A stretch of DNA of 64,000 nucleotides from Neocallimastix lanati (nom. inval.) (Eukaryota; Neocallimastigomycota; Neocallimastigomycetes; Neocallimastigales; Neocallimastigaceae): positions 1 to 64,000 of the forward strand of contig JACVTC010000075.1 of assembly GCA_016946835.1 (NCBI GenBank), given 5' to 3'. This document shows positions 40,994-55,304 of this stretch, piece by piece. Every line of letters starts with the position of its first letter. Position 1 is the first letter of the stretch. The translations under genes were made by a program, and so were the position numbers. The notes under the pieces were generated by a model. The model ran no database searches. It was given only the letters and a program-made list of their open reading frames with translations, and had not been told where the DNA came from.

Positions 40994-42142
40994 TTAAATT
41001 AAAAAATACTTTCGAAGAATATCAACTATATCTGATGAAACGTTATATTCATTAATTAAATTCAAAATTTCACTTTTGCTTGAATATAAACAATGAAGAA
41101 TATAATTATTGTTTTTAAAAAATGTTTCTAATTTTAAATTATTATTATTTTTTATTAGTTCAACTAGTTTTAATTTTTTATTTATTATAATGGTTTCATT
41201 TTCATTAATTGCATACTCTTTACTAAATGGAAATGTGTTTTCATTGTTTATAATAAAATTAAAAAAATCATAAAATGATTTTTTATTAAAATTTCTATCA
41301 AAATAATTCAAATAAAAAAGAATAAAATCCTTAAATGATCTTGTTTTTTCTGTACCATAATATTTATAAAGATATTCTACTTTCTTGTAATCTTTCCTGT
41401 CTAAATATTTCAAATATAATTCCATTGGGATTTCAATTTTATTTATTTCATTATTAACCCTATGGTTAAATTTTCTTTTTGAAATTCCAGATTTATTTTT
41501 ATATAAATTAAGTAGATATTTTATAAAATTTGTATCAAAAACAAAGTTTTCTAAGCACTTTTTAATATATTTAAATTCAAAATTGCTGAGTCGTTCAATT
41601 TTAAATTTTTTTAAACTAAAGCCATTTTTTAAGAGAAAATTTAATTTTCTCATAGTTAATAAATTTTCTTCTCTTAAAATTTCTAAAATATATTTACCAT
41701 TTATTTTGAAATACATGTCAGCTCCTTTATTAATTAAAAATTCAACTGATTGAAAATCAGAAAATTCTAATGATACTAAAAGTGGTGATTTTACATTATT
41801 ATTTGAATCCATTAAAACTTCTAAACTATTTTGATAATTTACAATAGTTTCATCTTTGTGATTACTCATATCATATAAATGATATATATCTTTAACTAAA
41901 TAATTTAAAGTTTTATAATTACACCTATTATAGATTAATTTTATAATATAGAAAGAGCAATTTAAACTTAAAGCCAAAGTAAGTAGATCGAAATTAGTAC
42001 TATTTAAAAAATAAAGAGGAGTTTCTAAACTATTAATAAAATCTTTTAATTTATCAATATTATTCCTCTTAAGTAATTCTAAAATTAATTTCTGTTTCTT
42101 TGAAAGAATATCATTTGTTTTCATTATTTTCATTCTTTTCAT
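40994..42142 (-). CDS. Ankyrin-related protein, paralogue of the gene at 35,825
   Basis: 382 residues, ATG at 42142; two further Met codons lie within the first seven residues, so the exact start is uncertain. An ankyrin-like pair is visible near residues 50-150 (SPLLVSLEFSDFQSVEFLIN and KGADMYFKINGKYILEI). The C-terminal half (IEIPMELYLKYLDRKDYKKV onward) matches the family-specific region of the plus-strand paralogue. The last 40 residues look like another degenerate repeat (LETFFKNNNYILHCLYSS). No signal peptide or enzyme motif. The two genes point toward each other and flank the satellite array, which may have formed between them after an inverted duplication. Confidence 0.8.
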   Translation of the reverse strand: MKRMKIMKTNDILSKKQKLILELLKRNNIDKLKDFINSLETPLYFLNSTNFDLLTLALSLNCSFYIIKLIYNRCNYKTLNYLVKDIYHLYDMSNHKDETIVNYQNSLEVLMDSNNNVKSPLLVSLEFSDFQSVEFLINKGADMYFKINGKYILEILREENLLTMRKLNFLLKNGFSLKKFKIERLSNFEFKYIKKCLENFVFDTNFIKYLLNLYKNKSGISKRKFNHRVNNEINKIEIPMELYLKYLDRKDYKKVEYLYKYYGTEKTRSFKDFILFYLNYFDRNFNKKSFYDFFNFIINNENTFPFSKEYAINENETIIINKKLKLVELIKNNNNLKLETFFKNNNYILHCLYSSKSEILNLINEYNVSSDIVDILRKYFLI

Positions 42143-45100
42143 AATTTAAAAAATATTACAATACTCAAATTGTGCTTTAATTATTAAAAAAGATATTTTA
42201 TATATTATTATGATTTTACTTTTATGTATAAATAATTAAAATATTTATAAATATTAATATATAAAAATTATAGAATAAAGTGTAAGATAAAAAAATAAAA
42301 AAAATTAACTTTCTTTTTATAATGTATTAATCTTGATTGATGTAAAATTTTAAAAATATTTTTTAATATAAAGTCATTTTTTCTAAAAATAATATTTTTA
42401 TTCAAAATATATTTATTTTTAAATAAATTTTTAATTACATAAAGGAAATAAAATAAAATAAAATTATTATTAATTACAAAAAAAAATTTAATAAAAAACT
42501 TTATTAACTTTAATTTTTCAATAATCAGTAAATCTATTATACATATTTAAATATTTATATTAAATGTTTTTTATATAATTTCTATTAAATAAATGATTAA
42601 ATAAGTAAAAATAATATAAATAGTTTTATTGTAAAATTTCAGAATTATTTTATTTTAAATGCTAATATTATTAGTAAAGTATATATAATAATATATTAAG
42701 ACGTTAAACATAATTTATCAGAATTTTAAAAAAATATTAATAAAAATTTATGGTTTTATATATATAATATCATATTAGGAATTTATCCTAATAAATATAT
42801 ATTTATTATGTTATTAATATGAATTTAGAAACAATAATAACTTATTTTTAACTAAATATTATAAAAAAAATATATTTATTAATATTTTTTATTTACAGGG
42901 AAAATAATATATATATTATGTAACAAAAAAAGTAAAAAATCTTTTTTTATATTAAAAAATTTCAGTAAATTATTGAGTATAATTTTTTAATATTTTATCT
43001 ATATTTTATATTTTTTAAAGTTTTAATAAAATTAATGAATAAAAAATATTTAATAATTAAAAAAAATAATTAATTATATAATATTTAAAAAAAAAAAAAA
43101 AAATCCGAGAAATTTCATTTTTATATAATAAAAAACATAAAAAATAAAAAATAAATAAAGTCAAGTTGAAACTAAAACCAAATATAAAATTAAAAATAAA
43201 ATTAAAAAAAAAAAATAATACACATTTTATATAATTAAATTAAAAATATTATTATATGAATATATATTTGAAACTACTTTATATTATACTCAATAAATAT
43301 TATCAATTAGAACAATTAAATAAAAATGAAAATTTTTTCTTAAATTATTATTTATATTTTTCAAGAAGAGAATTAATTTAAATTTTCCTAGAAAGATTAG
43401 ATCCATATCTTTGTATATTGACATTCATTCACTTTAATGTATTCTTCACTTCATCTTAATAATTATTCATAAATTTAATAATCTTAAATTTTTAAATTTT
43501 TTATTTTTTTTTTTTTTTGTTTTTTATTCAACTTAATTATTTCCTTATTTATTTTTTTTTTTTTTTGATTTTTCTTTTTTAATTAAATATTTTATTAAAT
43601 TTATTTTTATATTCAAGTAATAATTTATATGTAATTATTAATAATTTAAGAATTTTTATCCATTCTTTTTTTTTAAAAAAATATTTATAATATAAATATA
43701 AATTTTCTTTCATATTTAAGAGTCAATGACTTTTTTTATACAGAACATAAAATATGGGTATCTAGAAGAGCTTAATATTTTATAAATAATAAAAATTTAA
43801 ATCGAAAAAAGAAAAGTGTAAAAAATAAAATTAATAATAATCTTAGAAAATTATTTTAACAATAAATGTAAAAACATTTTACATTTAAAAACTACTCTTA
43901 TAAAATTAAAACTTGAAACAAATATTTTTTATAAAACTTTTTATATTAATAATAATCTAATATTGAGAAATTGAATCTTTTCTTGATTTCTTATTTTTTT
44001 TATCTTCAATTACATATATAAACTTTATTGGTTTGATACAAGATTAAAAATTAATAATATAAAATTTTATCTATAAATAATTAGTAATATCATTTTTTGA
44101 AAAAATGATACTTTAAACTGATTTATCATATCATTAATTAGTGGTATTTTATTATAAGAAAAGATGGGAAATGGCGAGATATTGGAAAATTATACAGGAA
44201 GCATTAAATATATGAATCTATATCCCTTTTTAACTTTAGTCTAGGGTACAAATTAAATTTTATATATATTTAAATTTTAAAGTATCTAATTTAATTTTTT
44301 CTATTTCTTTATTTCTTTATTTCTTAAATTATACATTTATAAATTTAATTTAAACATTTATATCTTTATTTATTTATTTATTTTAGAATTTAAATTTAGT
44401 CAATAAATATATAGAAATTTCTTTCTTACAGATTGATAAATTCTATATTTCTTTATATTTTAATTTATTTAACTTTTAGTAACTAAAATTTTTTAAAAAA
44501 TTTTTTTAAAGTATTCAATCTTTAAAAAAATAAAAAAAAGACAAAAAATAAAATAAACTTTTTTATAGTTCTTATTTTCTTTTATTTTTTTTTATTAGTA
44601 ATCAAGATATATTGAATTTTTTTTTACTTTCAATTTTTTATTTAATTAATAATCACTGTTTATAGTTTCTTTTAATTTCAATATTATTAATTAATAATAG
44701 ATAAAAAAATATAAGTTAATAAAAGAAAAACTATTATTTCTACTCTTAATATCAAATAACAAGTAATTGAAAAAACAAATAATTTTCATTATTTATATTT
44801 TAAGAACATCAATATAAATATTTGTAATAATAAGATTTTTACACACATTTATTATTACTTTTAATCTTTGCTATCAAATTCAGTAAAAACCGTTTGTGAG
44901 TAAAAATAAGTATTTCTCCTCCCCTTATATATACAAATTATTTTTAATCTCATAGATAATATAGATAAGATAATTCAATCACTCTGGCCCTTAGAGGGGG
45001 TGCACAATTACTGTTATTAAATATATCTACGAAAGGAATTCATATCGTATAGGTTTAAGTTATTAAGATAAATTCTACGTAAACTAATTTTCTAATTAAT

Positions 45101-45799
45101 ATACAATTACCAAGTAAGCTAGTACAAATTTCATTGGGTTAGGTTTTATTAGCCTCGACTTGAAAGGGAAGTTAGGCACTGGAGAAACACTCTGAGAAAA
45201 AAAAAATATATATATATATATATACATATATATATACCAGAAAATTCTCAATAATATTTTGAATGACATAGCGCCAATTGCTTGAACACTCAGTAAGACC
45301 GTCTAGTAGGGATAATTTTCATAATTGGAAATCATAAGGAAGTGTTGTGAATACCTAAATATTCTAAATGGTAGTAAAACCCGAAACTAAAAAAAATAAA
45401 AAAATATATAATTATAAATTTTTATGTCATTTTTACGGACAAAAATATTATTTTTTACACTTTTATTTTACTATATTATTAAATTTATAAATACCTTTGA
45501 TTATCAATAAATAGAGTCTATTTTTCATAAATAATATTCTTCATAGATTATTCCTTTCTAGTAATTCTTACCCCTTAAAATTTAAGTTTAAATTATAATC
45601 TTTTAATTGTCGACTTTGTGGTAGACACAATTTTTTAGAAATATCAATAAAAATATTTTTCAGGAATTTCGTTAATCCATCTACTAAATTACTTCTATAT
45701 TTAACCTAATGCTGTTTAATCTTATTTTACATTATAAATTACTTTATATAATAAAATCTGAATATTTTTCAAACTTCTCTTAATTTTCCATTGTGAATT
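42143..45799. other. Gene-free region
   Basis: 3.6 kb without a supported ORF. Mostly A/T homopolymers. About 44,880-45,400 is less AT-rich, with a pyrimidine tract TTTCTCCTCCCC near 44,911 and AGAGGGGGTGCAC near 44,993. On the minus strand it lies downstream of the copia remnant, so it may contain that element's 3' end or LTR, but no terminal repeat could be matched by eye. Confidence 0.5.
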
Positions 45800-46460
45800 C
45801 CTTTTGATTTTCTGACTGCTTTATTGACAGAAAAAATAATGTCAAGTCCTGTACATATTGATAAGTACAAAATCTAGGAGTCTTCCAATATATAGTTTCA
45901 TTTATACTTTTTTTTTTGTTTTCTTAACTTCTTTATTTTCTAATGATTTCATATACTCAAAAGTTAATTGATTTTTAAAAATATTATAGCTATATAATAA
46001 ATCAAATTGAATATTTATTTTAGTTTAATTTAATCATTTCTCATATCTTCATAAATGTAATAGACATATCACAAATTCAACATCTCCAATTTCTTTTATT
46101 TTAGGCTTTTTTTTTTAAATTTTATTTTTTGTGTTATTAATTTCTTTATTTTTACTTGATACAAGTACATTATCTATATATACTCTAAGAATACAATTAA
46201 TAATATTTTGAATTCTTTATTTATAGATAAAACTTTACTAATTGTTTAAATATCAGGCTTATATAGAAATTATTTGATTTATTATTCAATTCTTTTTCTG
46301 CTTGGCTTAAATCCATATATAGCCTTAAAAATTTTTTATTAAAATCTGGATGTCTTTCAGGCGGTTTCATGTATACTTCTTCAGTGAGATTTGGATTTAG
46401 GAAGGCTACAATAATATCAATTTATTTTATTTTGAATCCTTTTTTTGCATAACAAAGGAG
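45800..46460 (-). mobile_element. Decayed Ty1/copia retrotransposon, reverse transcriptase part
   Basis: On the minus strand, in the right order for a copia polymerase though with stops and frame changes: AFLNPNLTEEVYMKPPE (about 46,360-46,415; family pattern FLNGxLxEEVYMxxPxGF), IYGFKPSRKRIE (about 46,285-46,325; family YGLKQSPRxW), RVYIDNVLVSS (about 46,150-46,190; family YVDDxx box with its second Asp changed to Asn) and IGRLLDFVLINMYRT (about 45,840-45,885; family GSLxYLxxxTRPDI). Clearly dead. Confidence 0.85.
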
Positions 46461-47828
46461 GTGAATACTCTAAAGAAAACTGTGTTTTAAAATTTGTAGT
46501 TGCTGCTATTATTATTATTGAAATTTTTTATTACTACTACTATTGTTATTAGTATTATCATTACTTATTAATTTAATTATTACTTTTGTTACTTTTGACA
46601 ATATTATAATTGTCTTCCTTATTATTATTGCTCTTTTCCATTTGTATTTTTATTGCTATTTTTGTTTAAGTTATATTTCCTTTTAGTGTTAATATTTGTA
46701 ATAGATCTATGCTTAACCTAATTTAGAGATATTTTCATTGTGTTTTTAATACATTAAATTTTTTTGATTATATGAATAGAATTGGCCGCTGGTTAATGCG
46801 AATTCAACATTTATGATTTAGTATTATTATTTAATTTTTTAAAATTTTTTTTATTATATTAAAAATACTTTTAATATTAAGTATTTTTAATATTATAAAA
46901 AAAACTTTAAAAAAATTAAAGGTACAAGTGAACCAAGAAATGATTAATATAAATGATAAACTTCTCTTTCAAAATTATTTTAAAAAAATACTTGTGGCCT
47001 TTAAAAAAAAATATTATCAATATATATTTTATTGAAGTTTAATTATCTGAAAATATAAAATAAAAGGACTTGATTTGGATTCAATTTATTCTTTATTACT
47101 CCAACATTACCTTCCAAAATAAACAGGTAGATTAGGTTCATTGTTTTTAGAAGAAATAAAAAAAATTTATTCATAATAATATAAAAAATTTTCTCAGTAA
47201 TAACAAAATTTGTTAAGTATTAGCTACATTATAATTATACATTATACATTGTAATATTAATACGCCAATATAAGCCACATTTTGAATACATTAGTTATTA
47301 GATAGTTATTAAATAGTTATTATAAATCTTATTTATTATATTTTTGTTAAACTGTAATATTCTTTATTATGTAATATTCATAAAATTAAATATAAATAAA
47401 TAAAAGCCATATTAACTATAAATAATCATAATTGAGATTGTGAGATTTCAGTTACATTCTTAACAAAATTTTAAATTAGTATAAATTATATATAAATATT
47501 AGAAAAGTATATAATAATAATAAAAAAAATATAAATTATAAAAATATAAATAAATATTATAAAAATATAAATAAATATTATAAAAATATAAATAAATATT
47601 ATAGTATATAATTCAATTGGTAAATAAATTATAATATATTACACTTGAAATTTTAAAATAAAAGTTTATAAAATGAATTTATAATAAATAAAAAAAATTA
47701 AAAAAAAAAAAAATTAAATTAAATTAAATTAAATTAAAAACTTGATTAAAAATTTAATTAAAATTATAATTAAAATTTTAATTAAAATTTTAATTATAAT
47801 AAAATATTTTTTTTTTGGTTTTATTAAT
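46461..47828. other. Gene-free region with small tandem repeats
   Basis: Probably includes more unrecognisable copia remnant on its left. It holds a 21-bp repeat (about 47,537-47,600), (TTAAA)n near 47,716-47,742 and alternating AATTAAAATTTTAATT palindromes to 47,800. An AATGTGGCTT string lies inverted near 47,275. No gene. Confidence 0.5.
47537..47600. repeat. 21-bp tandem repeat, 3 units
   Basis: Three copies of TATAAAAATATAAATAAATAT in A/T-rich DNA. Confidence 0.85.
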
Positions 47829-48310
47829 AATAATAATGAAAGCTAAAACAGTTATAATATAAAAGCTGATGATATGAAAGATAATGATGAAATGAGAAAT
47901 TACATTAGTAATAATAATGAAGATTATAAAGTCAAATACTATGATTTATATAGTATAATAAATTATATTAATGAAATAATTAAAAAGATAGAATTAGAGA
48001 ATGTTTTTTCTTCCGAATTTAATAAATTCTTTAAAGAAATATTTATAAATTTTGATTATATTGGAAAGTGAAATATAAATTTTCTACTTAAAAATGGGTA
48101 TATTGAAAAGAAAATATCAAAATTAATAAATTATGAAATATTAACGAAAGATTATATAAATAAATATAGAGAAATTATTTGGACATTATTAATTAAAAAT
48201 AGTTATTTAATATATGTTATTACCAGTAATAATTACTGTATTTCAGAGGTAAGAAAGTTAAAAATAAAGATTAAAGATGTTGGAAAATTAATAATTAAAA
48301 TTATTTTATA
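47829..48310 (+). pseudogene. Truncated copy of the AAA-ATPase-like gene at 48,798
   Basis: Matches the middle of the downstream gene (its DNA about 49,985-50,440). It begins near the AAAGCTGAT-ATGAA string and reads YKVKYYDLYSIINYINEIIK in place of the partner's CKVKYYDLRSVLNYINGKIE. A TGA near 48,068 cuts the frame, after which FLLKNGYIEKKI-like sequence continues. It lacks the ATPase core and the nuclease, so it is a dead duplicate fragment. Confidence 0.85.
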
Positions 48311-48797
48311 AAAAAATCTCAACAAAAATCAATTTTTTATATTAATAACAAAAAATTTTATATTTATTTATTTTTTTTTATTATTATATTTAAAAATAAT
48401 ATTAATTGATATTTTTGATTAATTTTTATTAATTCAGAAGGAGAAAAAGTTAACTTATCTTTTAAATGGTCATAAATAAATTAAATTATATATCTAAAAA
48501 TAAAAATTTTTTTATATGGACATAAGTTTTGTTATGACCAAATTATTTTTAAATATATATTTATATATAAAAGGAGGTAATAATTTTTTTTACTTTCAGT
48601 TTTAATATTATTTATTTTATCAGTTTCAAGACTTAATCATTTTTTTTTTTTTTTTTCAATTTGAGAAAGTTTTGAATTCTAATTTTTATTATCTATATTA
48701 TTATTGGTATTAGTATTTCATATAAAAAATTTTAATAATATTTTATATAATTTTTTATTAAATCAAAAAAAAAAAAAAAAAAAAAAAATATTTTTAA
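48311..48797. other. AT-rich upstream region
   Basis: 490 bases with poly-T and a poly-A run ending just before ATG 48798. No gene; probably the promoter region of the AAA-ATPase-like gene. Confidence 0.5.
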
Positions 48798-50883
<2,086 letters not shown>

Positions 50884-50900
<17 letters not shown>

Positions 50901-52452
50901 ATTTGGAATAGCCTTTAATGAAAAAATTTGTGATGTAATTTACGAAATAAATTATGGAAATTATTTTAAAAAAAAAGAAATGCAAAAAAAAGCATATACA
51001 GGGGAAGAATTCCAATATGCTTCAAATAAAAATTTTTATTTAATTGATAAAACGAAAATGATATCAAAAATAATTAACCAAGAAGAAATTACTTCCTATT
51101 TGATCACACGACCAAGACGATTTGGAAAAAGTATAAATTTAAATATGATTAAGGAATTTTTTGAAAAGCCGATAAATGAAAAAGAAAATGCAGATAAGAA
51201 ATTTGTATTTGATGGCTTAGAAGTAAGCAAAGATAGAAAAAATATGAGACATTTTCACAAATATCCTGTAATTTATTTAAATTTTAATGATATACAAGCC
51301 GAAAATTTTGAAGAAATAAAGAATTACCTAATAAATGAAATATCTACATTATTTAATAAAATGCGAAATAAAATCGAGTTTGAAAAATTGGGCGATTTAG
51401 ATAAAAGAAATTGGATTGAAATAGAAAATAAAAATAATACAATGTTATTAAGTAGTACTCTTTCATTTATGTGTAGTTGTTTAAAAAAATTTTATAAAAG
51501 AAGATGTATTATTTTAATCGATGAATATGACAAAGTTCTTATTAATTCCAAAAGAATTAATGTTTTTGATAAAGTACAACCTATTATAGAAGGTATATTC
51601 TCATCAACATTTAAAAAAAATACTAATCTGTATTTTGGAGTAATAACAGGTTGTTATTCTTTTAGATTAAGTAGTTCAAATTCAGGAGCTAATAATATCA
51701 CAAAATGTACACTTCTTAATGATTTGTATTTTAGTGATTGCTATGGATTTACAGAAGACGAATTAAAAAACGTATTATCCCATTTTAATATTTCTGATAG
51801 CAAAGAAAAAAGTGACGATATAGAAGATGGAATTAAAGAAAGACTTAAAAAAAAATATGGTGGATATTCTTGTGTTTCAAATAAAGGTATTATTAAAAAT
51901 ATTTATAATCCATATTCTGTAATGAAATTTGTTCAAAAAAATAAAAATAAACGTGATAATTTTGAATTATCTAATTATTGGATTTATTTAGAGAAAAATG
52001 AAAAATTAAAAAATCTTCTTAAAAATAGTAATTTTAATTTTAATGTGAAATTTTTAAACTTATTATGTGGTAAAATAGTTGACCTATCATTTGATTACTA
52101 TTCCCCAATTGAATATAATTATTTAAAAAAAGATAATTCATATAAAGACATCTGGAAAGTTTTATTTTTTTCTGGTTATTTAACAGTAGCAGATGAAGAA
52201 GAATATAAAGAAAACATCAAAAATATGAATGATAAAATGATAAAAATTACATCAAACGAATCTAAATTAATGGAAATAGATTCAAAAGAAATTCAATCCT
52301 ATAAAAATATTTTACTTGAAAAAAAGGAATCGAATGATATAATATATTTTAAAATTCCAAATCAAGAAGTTTTAGAATGCTTACATCATTTAATTGATGA
52401 ATTAAATGACAAAAAAAAATATAAATCTAAGAAAAAGACTCCTATTCGGTAA
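50884..52452 (+). CDS. AAA-ATPase-like protein, copy 2 (intact ATPase motifs)
   Basis: 522 residues counted from ATG 50884. The first 25 or so residues (FGIAFNEKICDVIYE) are really the C-terminal end of copy 1's nuclease domain, read without a stop into copy 2. Copy 2 proper begins near residue 35 (KKAYTGEEFQYASNKNFYLI). Walker A is TRPRRFGKS (75-83) and Walker B IILIDEYDKVL (about 207-218), both canonical for the family. Later come DCYGFTEDELKNVLSHF (about 286), YGGYSCVSNKGIIKNIYNPY (about 324), and the hinge YFKIPNQEVLECLHHLID (about 484-501) that normally joins the ATPase to the nuclease. The ORF stops at 52,452, and nuclease-coding sequence continues in other frames to about 53,040. So this was a tandem ATPase-nuclease-ATPase-nuclease gene, now broken by small indels. 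Confidence 0.88.
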
Positions 52453-53040
52453 ATGATATTCTAAATGAATTTATTAATAAAATTTATAAAAAAAAAAAAA
52501 AAATTAAAAAAAATTAAAAGTAATTAATGAATATTTAAGTAAATATCTATCAATATTTAGTTCACGTCATTTCGTCATTTACCTATTAATAACAAAAGGA
52601 AATCAAAGAAATTAAAGAAAACTACGGAATCGACAGAATCGACAGAATCGACGGAAAGTTTACCTCCTGAACATTTTTATCAACTATTTTTAATGCAGTT
52701 GTTTTTTAATCTTAATGTTAAAGGTTTAGTAGCAGAACAAGAAAGTGGATACGGTATAATTGATATAGGTTTTCCTAATGAAAAAGAAAAAAAGTGAATA
52801 TATTATAATTGAAATTAAAGTATCCAAGAGCGATGACAAGAACTCTTTAAGTGAAGCATGTAAAATAGCCATAAACCAAATTGAAAAAAAATATATGATG
52901 AAAAATTTAAATTTAATGATTTTAAAAGTATTATAAAGTATGATATGGCTTTTTTTTAGAAAAAAATGCCTTATTGAAATGAAAGTGAATGATGAAAATA
53001 TAAAAGAGTATGAAGATAATGAAGATGATAATAAAATTTA
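52440..53040 (+). pseudogene. Frameshifted PD-(D/E)XK nuclease domain of copy 2
   Basis: Continuation of the copy 2 gene in other frames. After a poly-A-rich stretch, the DNA from about 52,620 reads a TES tandem repeat, then EHFYQLFLMQLFFN and ESGYGIIDIGFP (the Asp motif, about 52,740-52,780). A TGA at about 52,796 follows an A-run. A one-base shifted frame continues with YIIIEIKVSK (the Glu-x-Lys motif, about 52,800-52,830) and SEACKIAINQIEKKY. All nuclease motif residues are present, so decay or indel errors are recent. Confidence 0.82.
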
Positions 53041-53178
53041 AAGGTAAAACTAATAATAAAAATAATAATAAAAATAATAATAAATAATAATAATAATAAT
53101 AATAATAAAAAATATTATAATGCAAGAAAAAAAAATTAAAAAAAAAAATAAGCAAACATTAAGAATATATAATTTACA

Positions 53179-53209
<31 letters not shown>

Positions 53210-54580
53210 AATAAATAATAAATAGATATTTAATAATTAATAATAAATAATTGATAAATAATAATTAATAAATAAAATTAATAATAATTGAATAATTGAA
53301 TATTATTAATAATTGAATAATTAAATAATAAATAATAATATTAGACAAAAAATTATAAATTTATTTTTATTTTAATAATAATTATTATTTATTTTATTAA
53401 TAAATTGTTTAAAATTCAACATTTTATATTTTATTTTAATTAAATAATAATAAATAAATATATTAAAATTATTTTATAAAAAAAAAAAAAAAATAAAAAA
53501 AAAAATCATCATCATAAAATTGAAAAGTTTTTACTTTTTTTTTTTATCATTAATATTATTAATTTTTTTTTTTATTATTATTTTTTTTTTTTTTATTATT
53601 AATTTTTTTTTTTTATTATTAATTTTTTTTTTTATTTTATTTTTTTTTTTTTTGGTATTTTTCAGTTAAAAAATTTTTTTTAATTTTATTTTAATTCTTA
53701 TTTGTGTGAATTTAAATTTTAACTTTAATCATGAATCAATGAATGAATGAATTTTTTATTACTTAAATTTATAATCAAAATTTTTATTAAAATTTTATAT
53801 ATTTCTTTAAATTTTTGTTTTATTTGATATGAAGTTTTTTATTAAGAAGGTTCATTTATAAGTAAATATAAAATAGGTTAACTAGCCATGTTCAACATCA
53901 TGAAATTTACATGTATTTATACTAAAAATGTGGCTTGTTCTAAATACTTTTAATTAATTACATTATATTACGTTTATATTAATAATTTATATGATCATTA
54001 CTCAAGATTCATTTAATATATAAATTCACATATTGTAACAAATTTTATTAATATTTGTAAATATTAGGAATTTGGAAATTTATATGTTAACTTTATTAAA
54101 TGAATATATTATGAATAAGGGTTATTATTGAGCTACTTATATTATTAACTAAATATTAAACTAATACGAATTTACAGGTATTTATATGTTTATAATGTGG
54201 CTTGTATATTTAATTTATTACAATATGCATTAACATATTTGACAATGTATTAAATAGGCTTCAATTTTAAGTTATTTTAATATGTTTTTAATAAAATATG
54301 ACACTTTTTTCATGTGTTTCACCTATTCTAACAGTTAATATAAATAATAAAAATAATAAATTATTTTATATATCAAATGGATTAACCATTCCAAACCCTA
54401 ATAAATAAAATAAAAATAATTTAATTTAAAATATACAATAATTGAAAAAATATATTTATATTTATATATTTATATAATATAATATAATATAAAATTGTTT
54501 AAATTTTCTGTAATTTATTTTATTTTATTTTATTTTATTTTATTTTTTTATATATTATTTTATTTTTTCTTTAAAGATAA
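53041..54580. other. Gene-free AT-rich region
   Basis: Poly-T/poly-A tracts (e.g. 53,181-53,207, and TTTTTTTTATTATTAA repeats at 53,560-53,640). An AATGTGGCTTGT string occurs at about 53,928 and 54,197, and inverted near 47,275. No ORF supported. Confidence 0.5.
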
Positions 54581-55304
54581 TTATTTTAGTGATTGCTATG
54601 GATTTACTGAAGACGAATTAAAAAACGTATTATTCAATTTTTGTATTTCTGATAGCAAAGAAAAAATTGACAGTGATAACACAAAAGATGGAATTAAAGA
54701 AAGACTTAAAAAAAATATGGTGAATATTCTTGTGTTTCTGATATAGGTATTGTTAAAAATATTTATTATCCATATTCTATAATGAAATTCATTCAGAAAA
54801 ATAAGAATAAAAAGCAATAATTTTAAATTATCCAATTATTGGGTTTATTCAGAGAAAAGTGAAGAATTAAAAAATCTTCTTAAAATTAATAACCTTAATT
54901 TTGATGTGGAATTTTTAAATTTATTATGTGGTAAAATAATTGAATTTTCATTTGATAAACTTTCACCAATTGAATAAAATTATTTAACATATGAAGACCT
55001 CTAGAAAGTTTTATATTTTTTTTTTAGTTATTTAACAATAGCAGACGAAGAAGAATATAAAGCAAATATCCAAAATATGAGTAAATTAATAATAAAAATT
55101 TCTTCAAATGACCCCAAAGTAGTTAATATGGATGCAGATGAAATTCAAAAATATAAAAATAAATTAATTGATAAAAAAAAGAAATCGAAAGATATGATGT
55201 ATTTTAAAATTCAAAATCGAGAAGTTTTAGAATACTTACGTCAATTTGTAGGTGAATTAAATTTAAATATTTTTAATATTATATTCTTCATACATGCTAT
55301 TTAA
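54581..55304 (+). pseudogene. Truncated AAA-ATPase-like paralogue of copy 2
   Basis: Starts abruptly in the middle of the family at FSDCYGFTEDELKNVLFNF, and can be followed to FKIQNREVLEYLRQFV, matching copy 2 DNA from about 51,726 to 52,405. Frame changes (near 54,715 and 54,815), in-frame TAA (about 54,975) and TAG (about 55,000) stops, and the loss of both Walker motifs make it a dead fragment. It is followed directly by the copia remnant. Confidence 0.87.
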
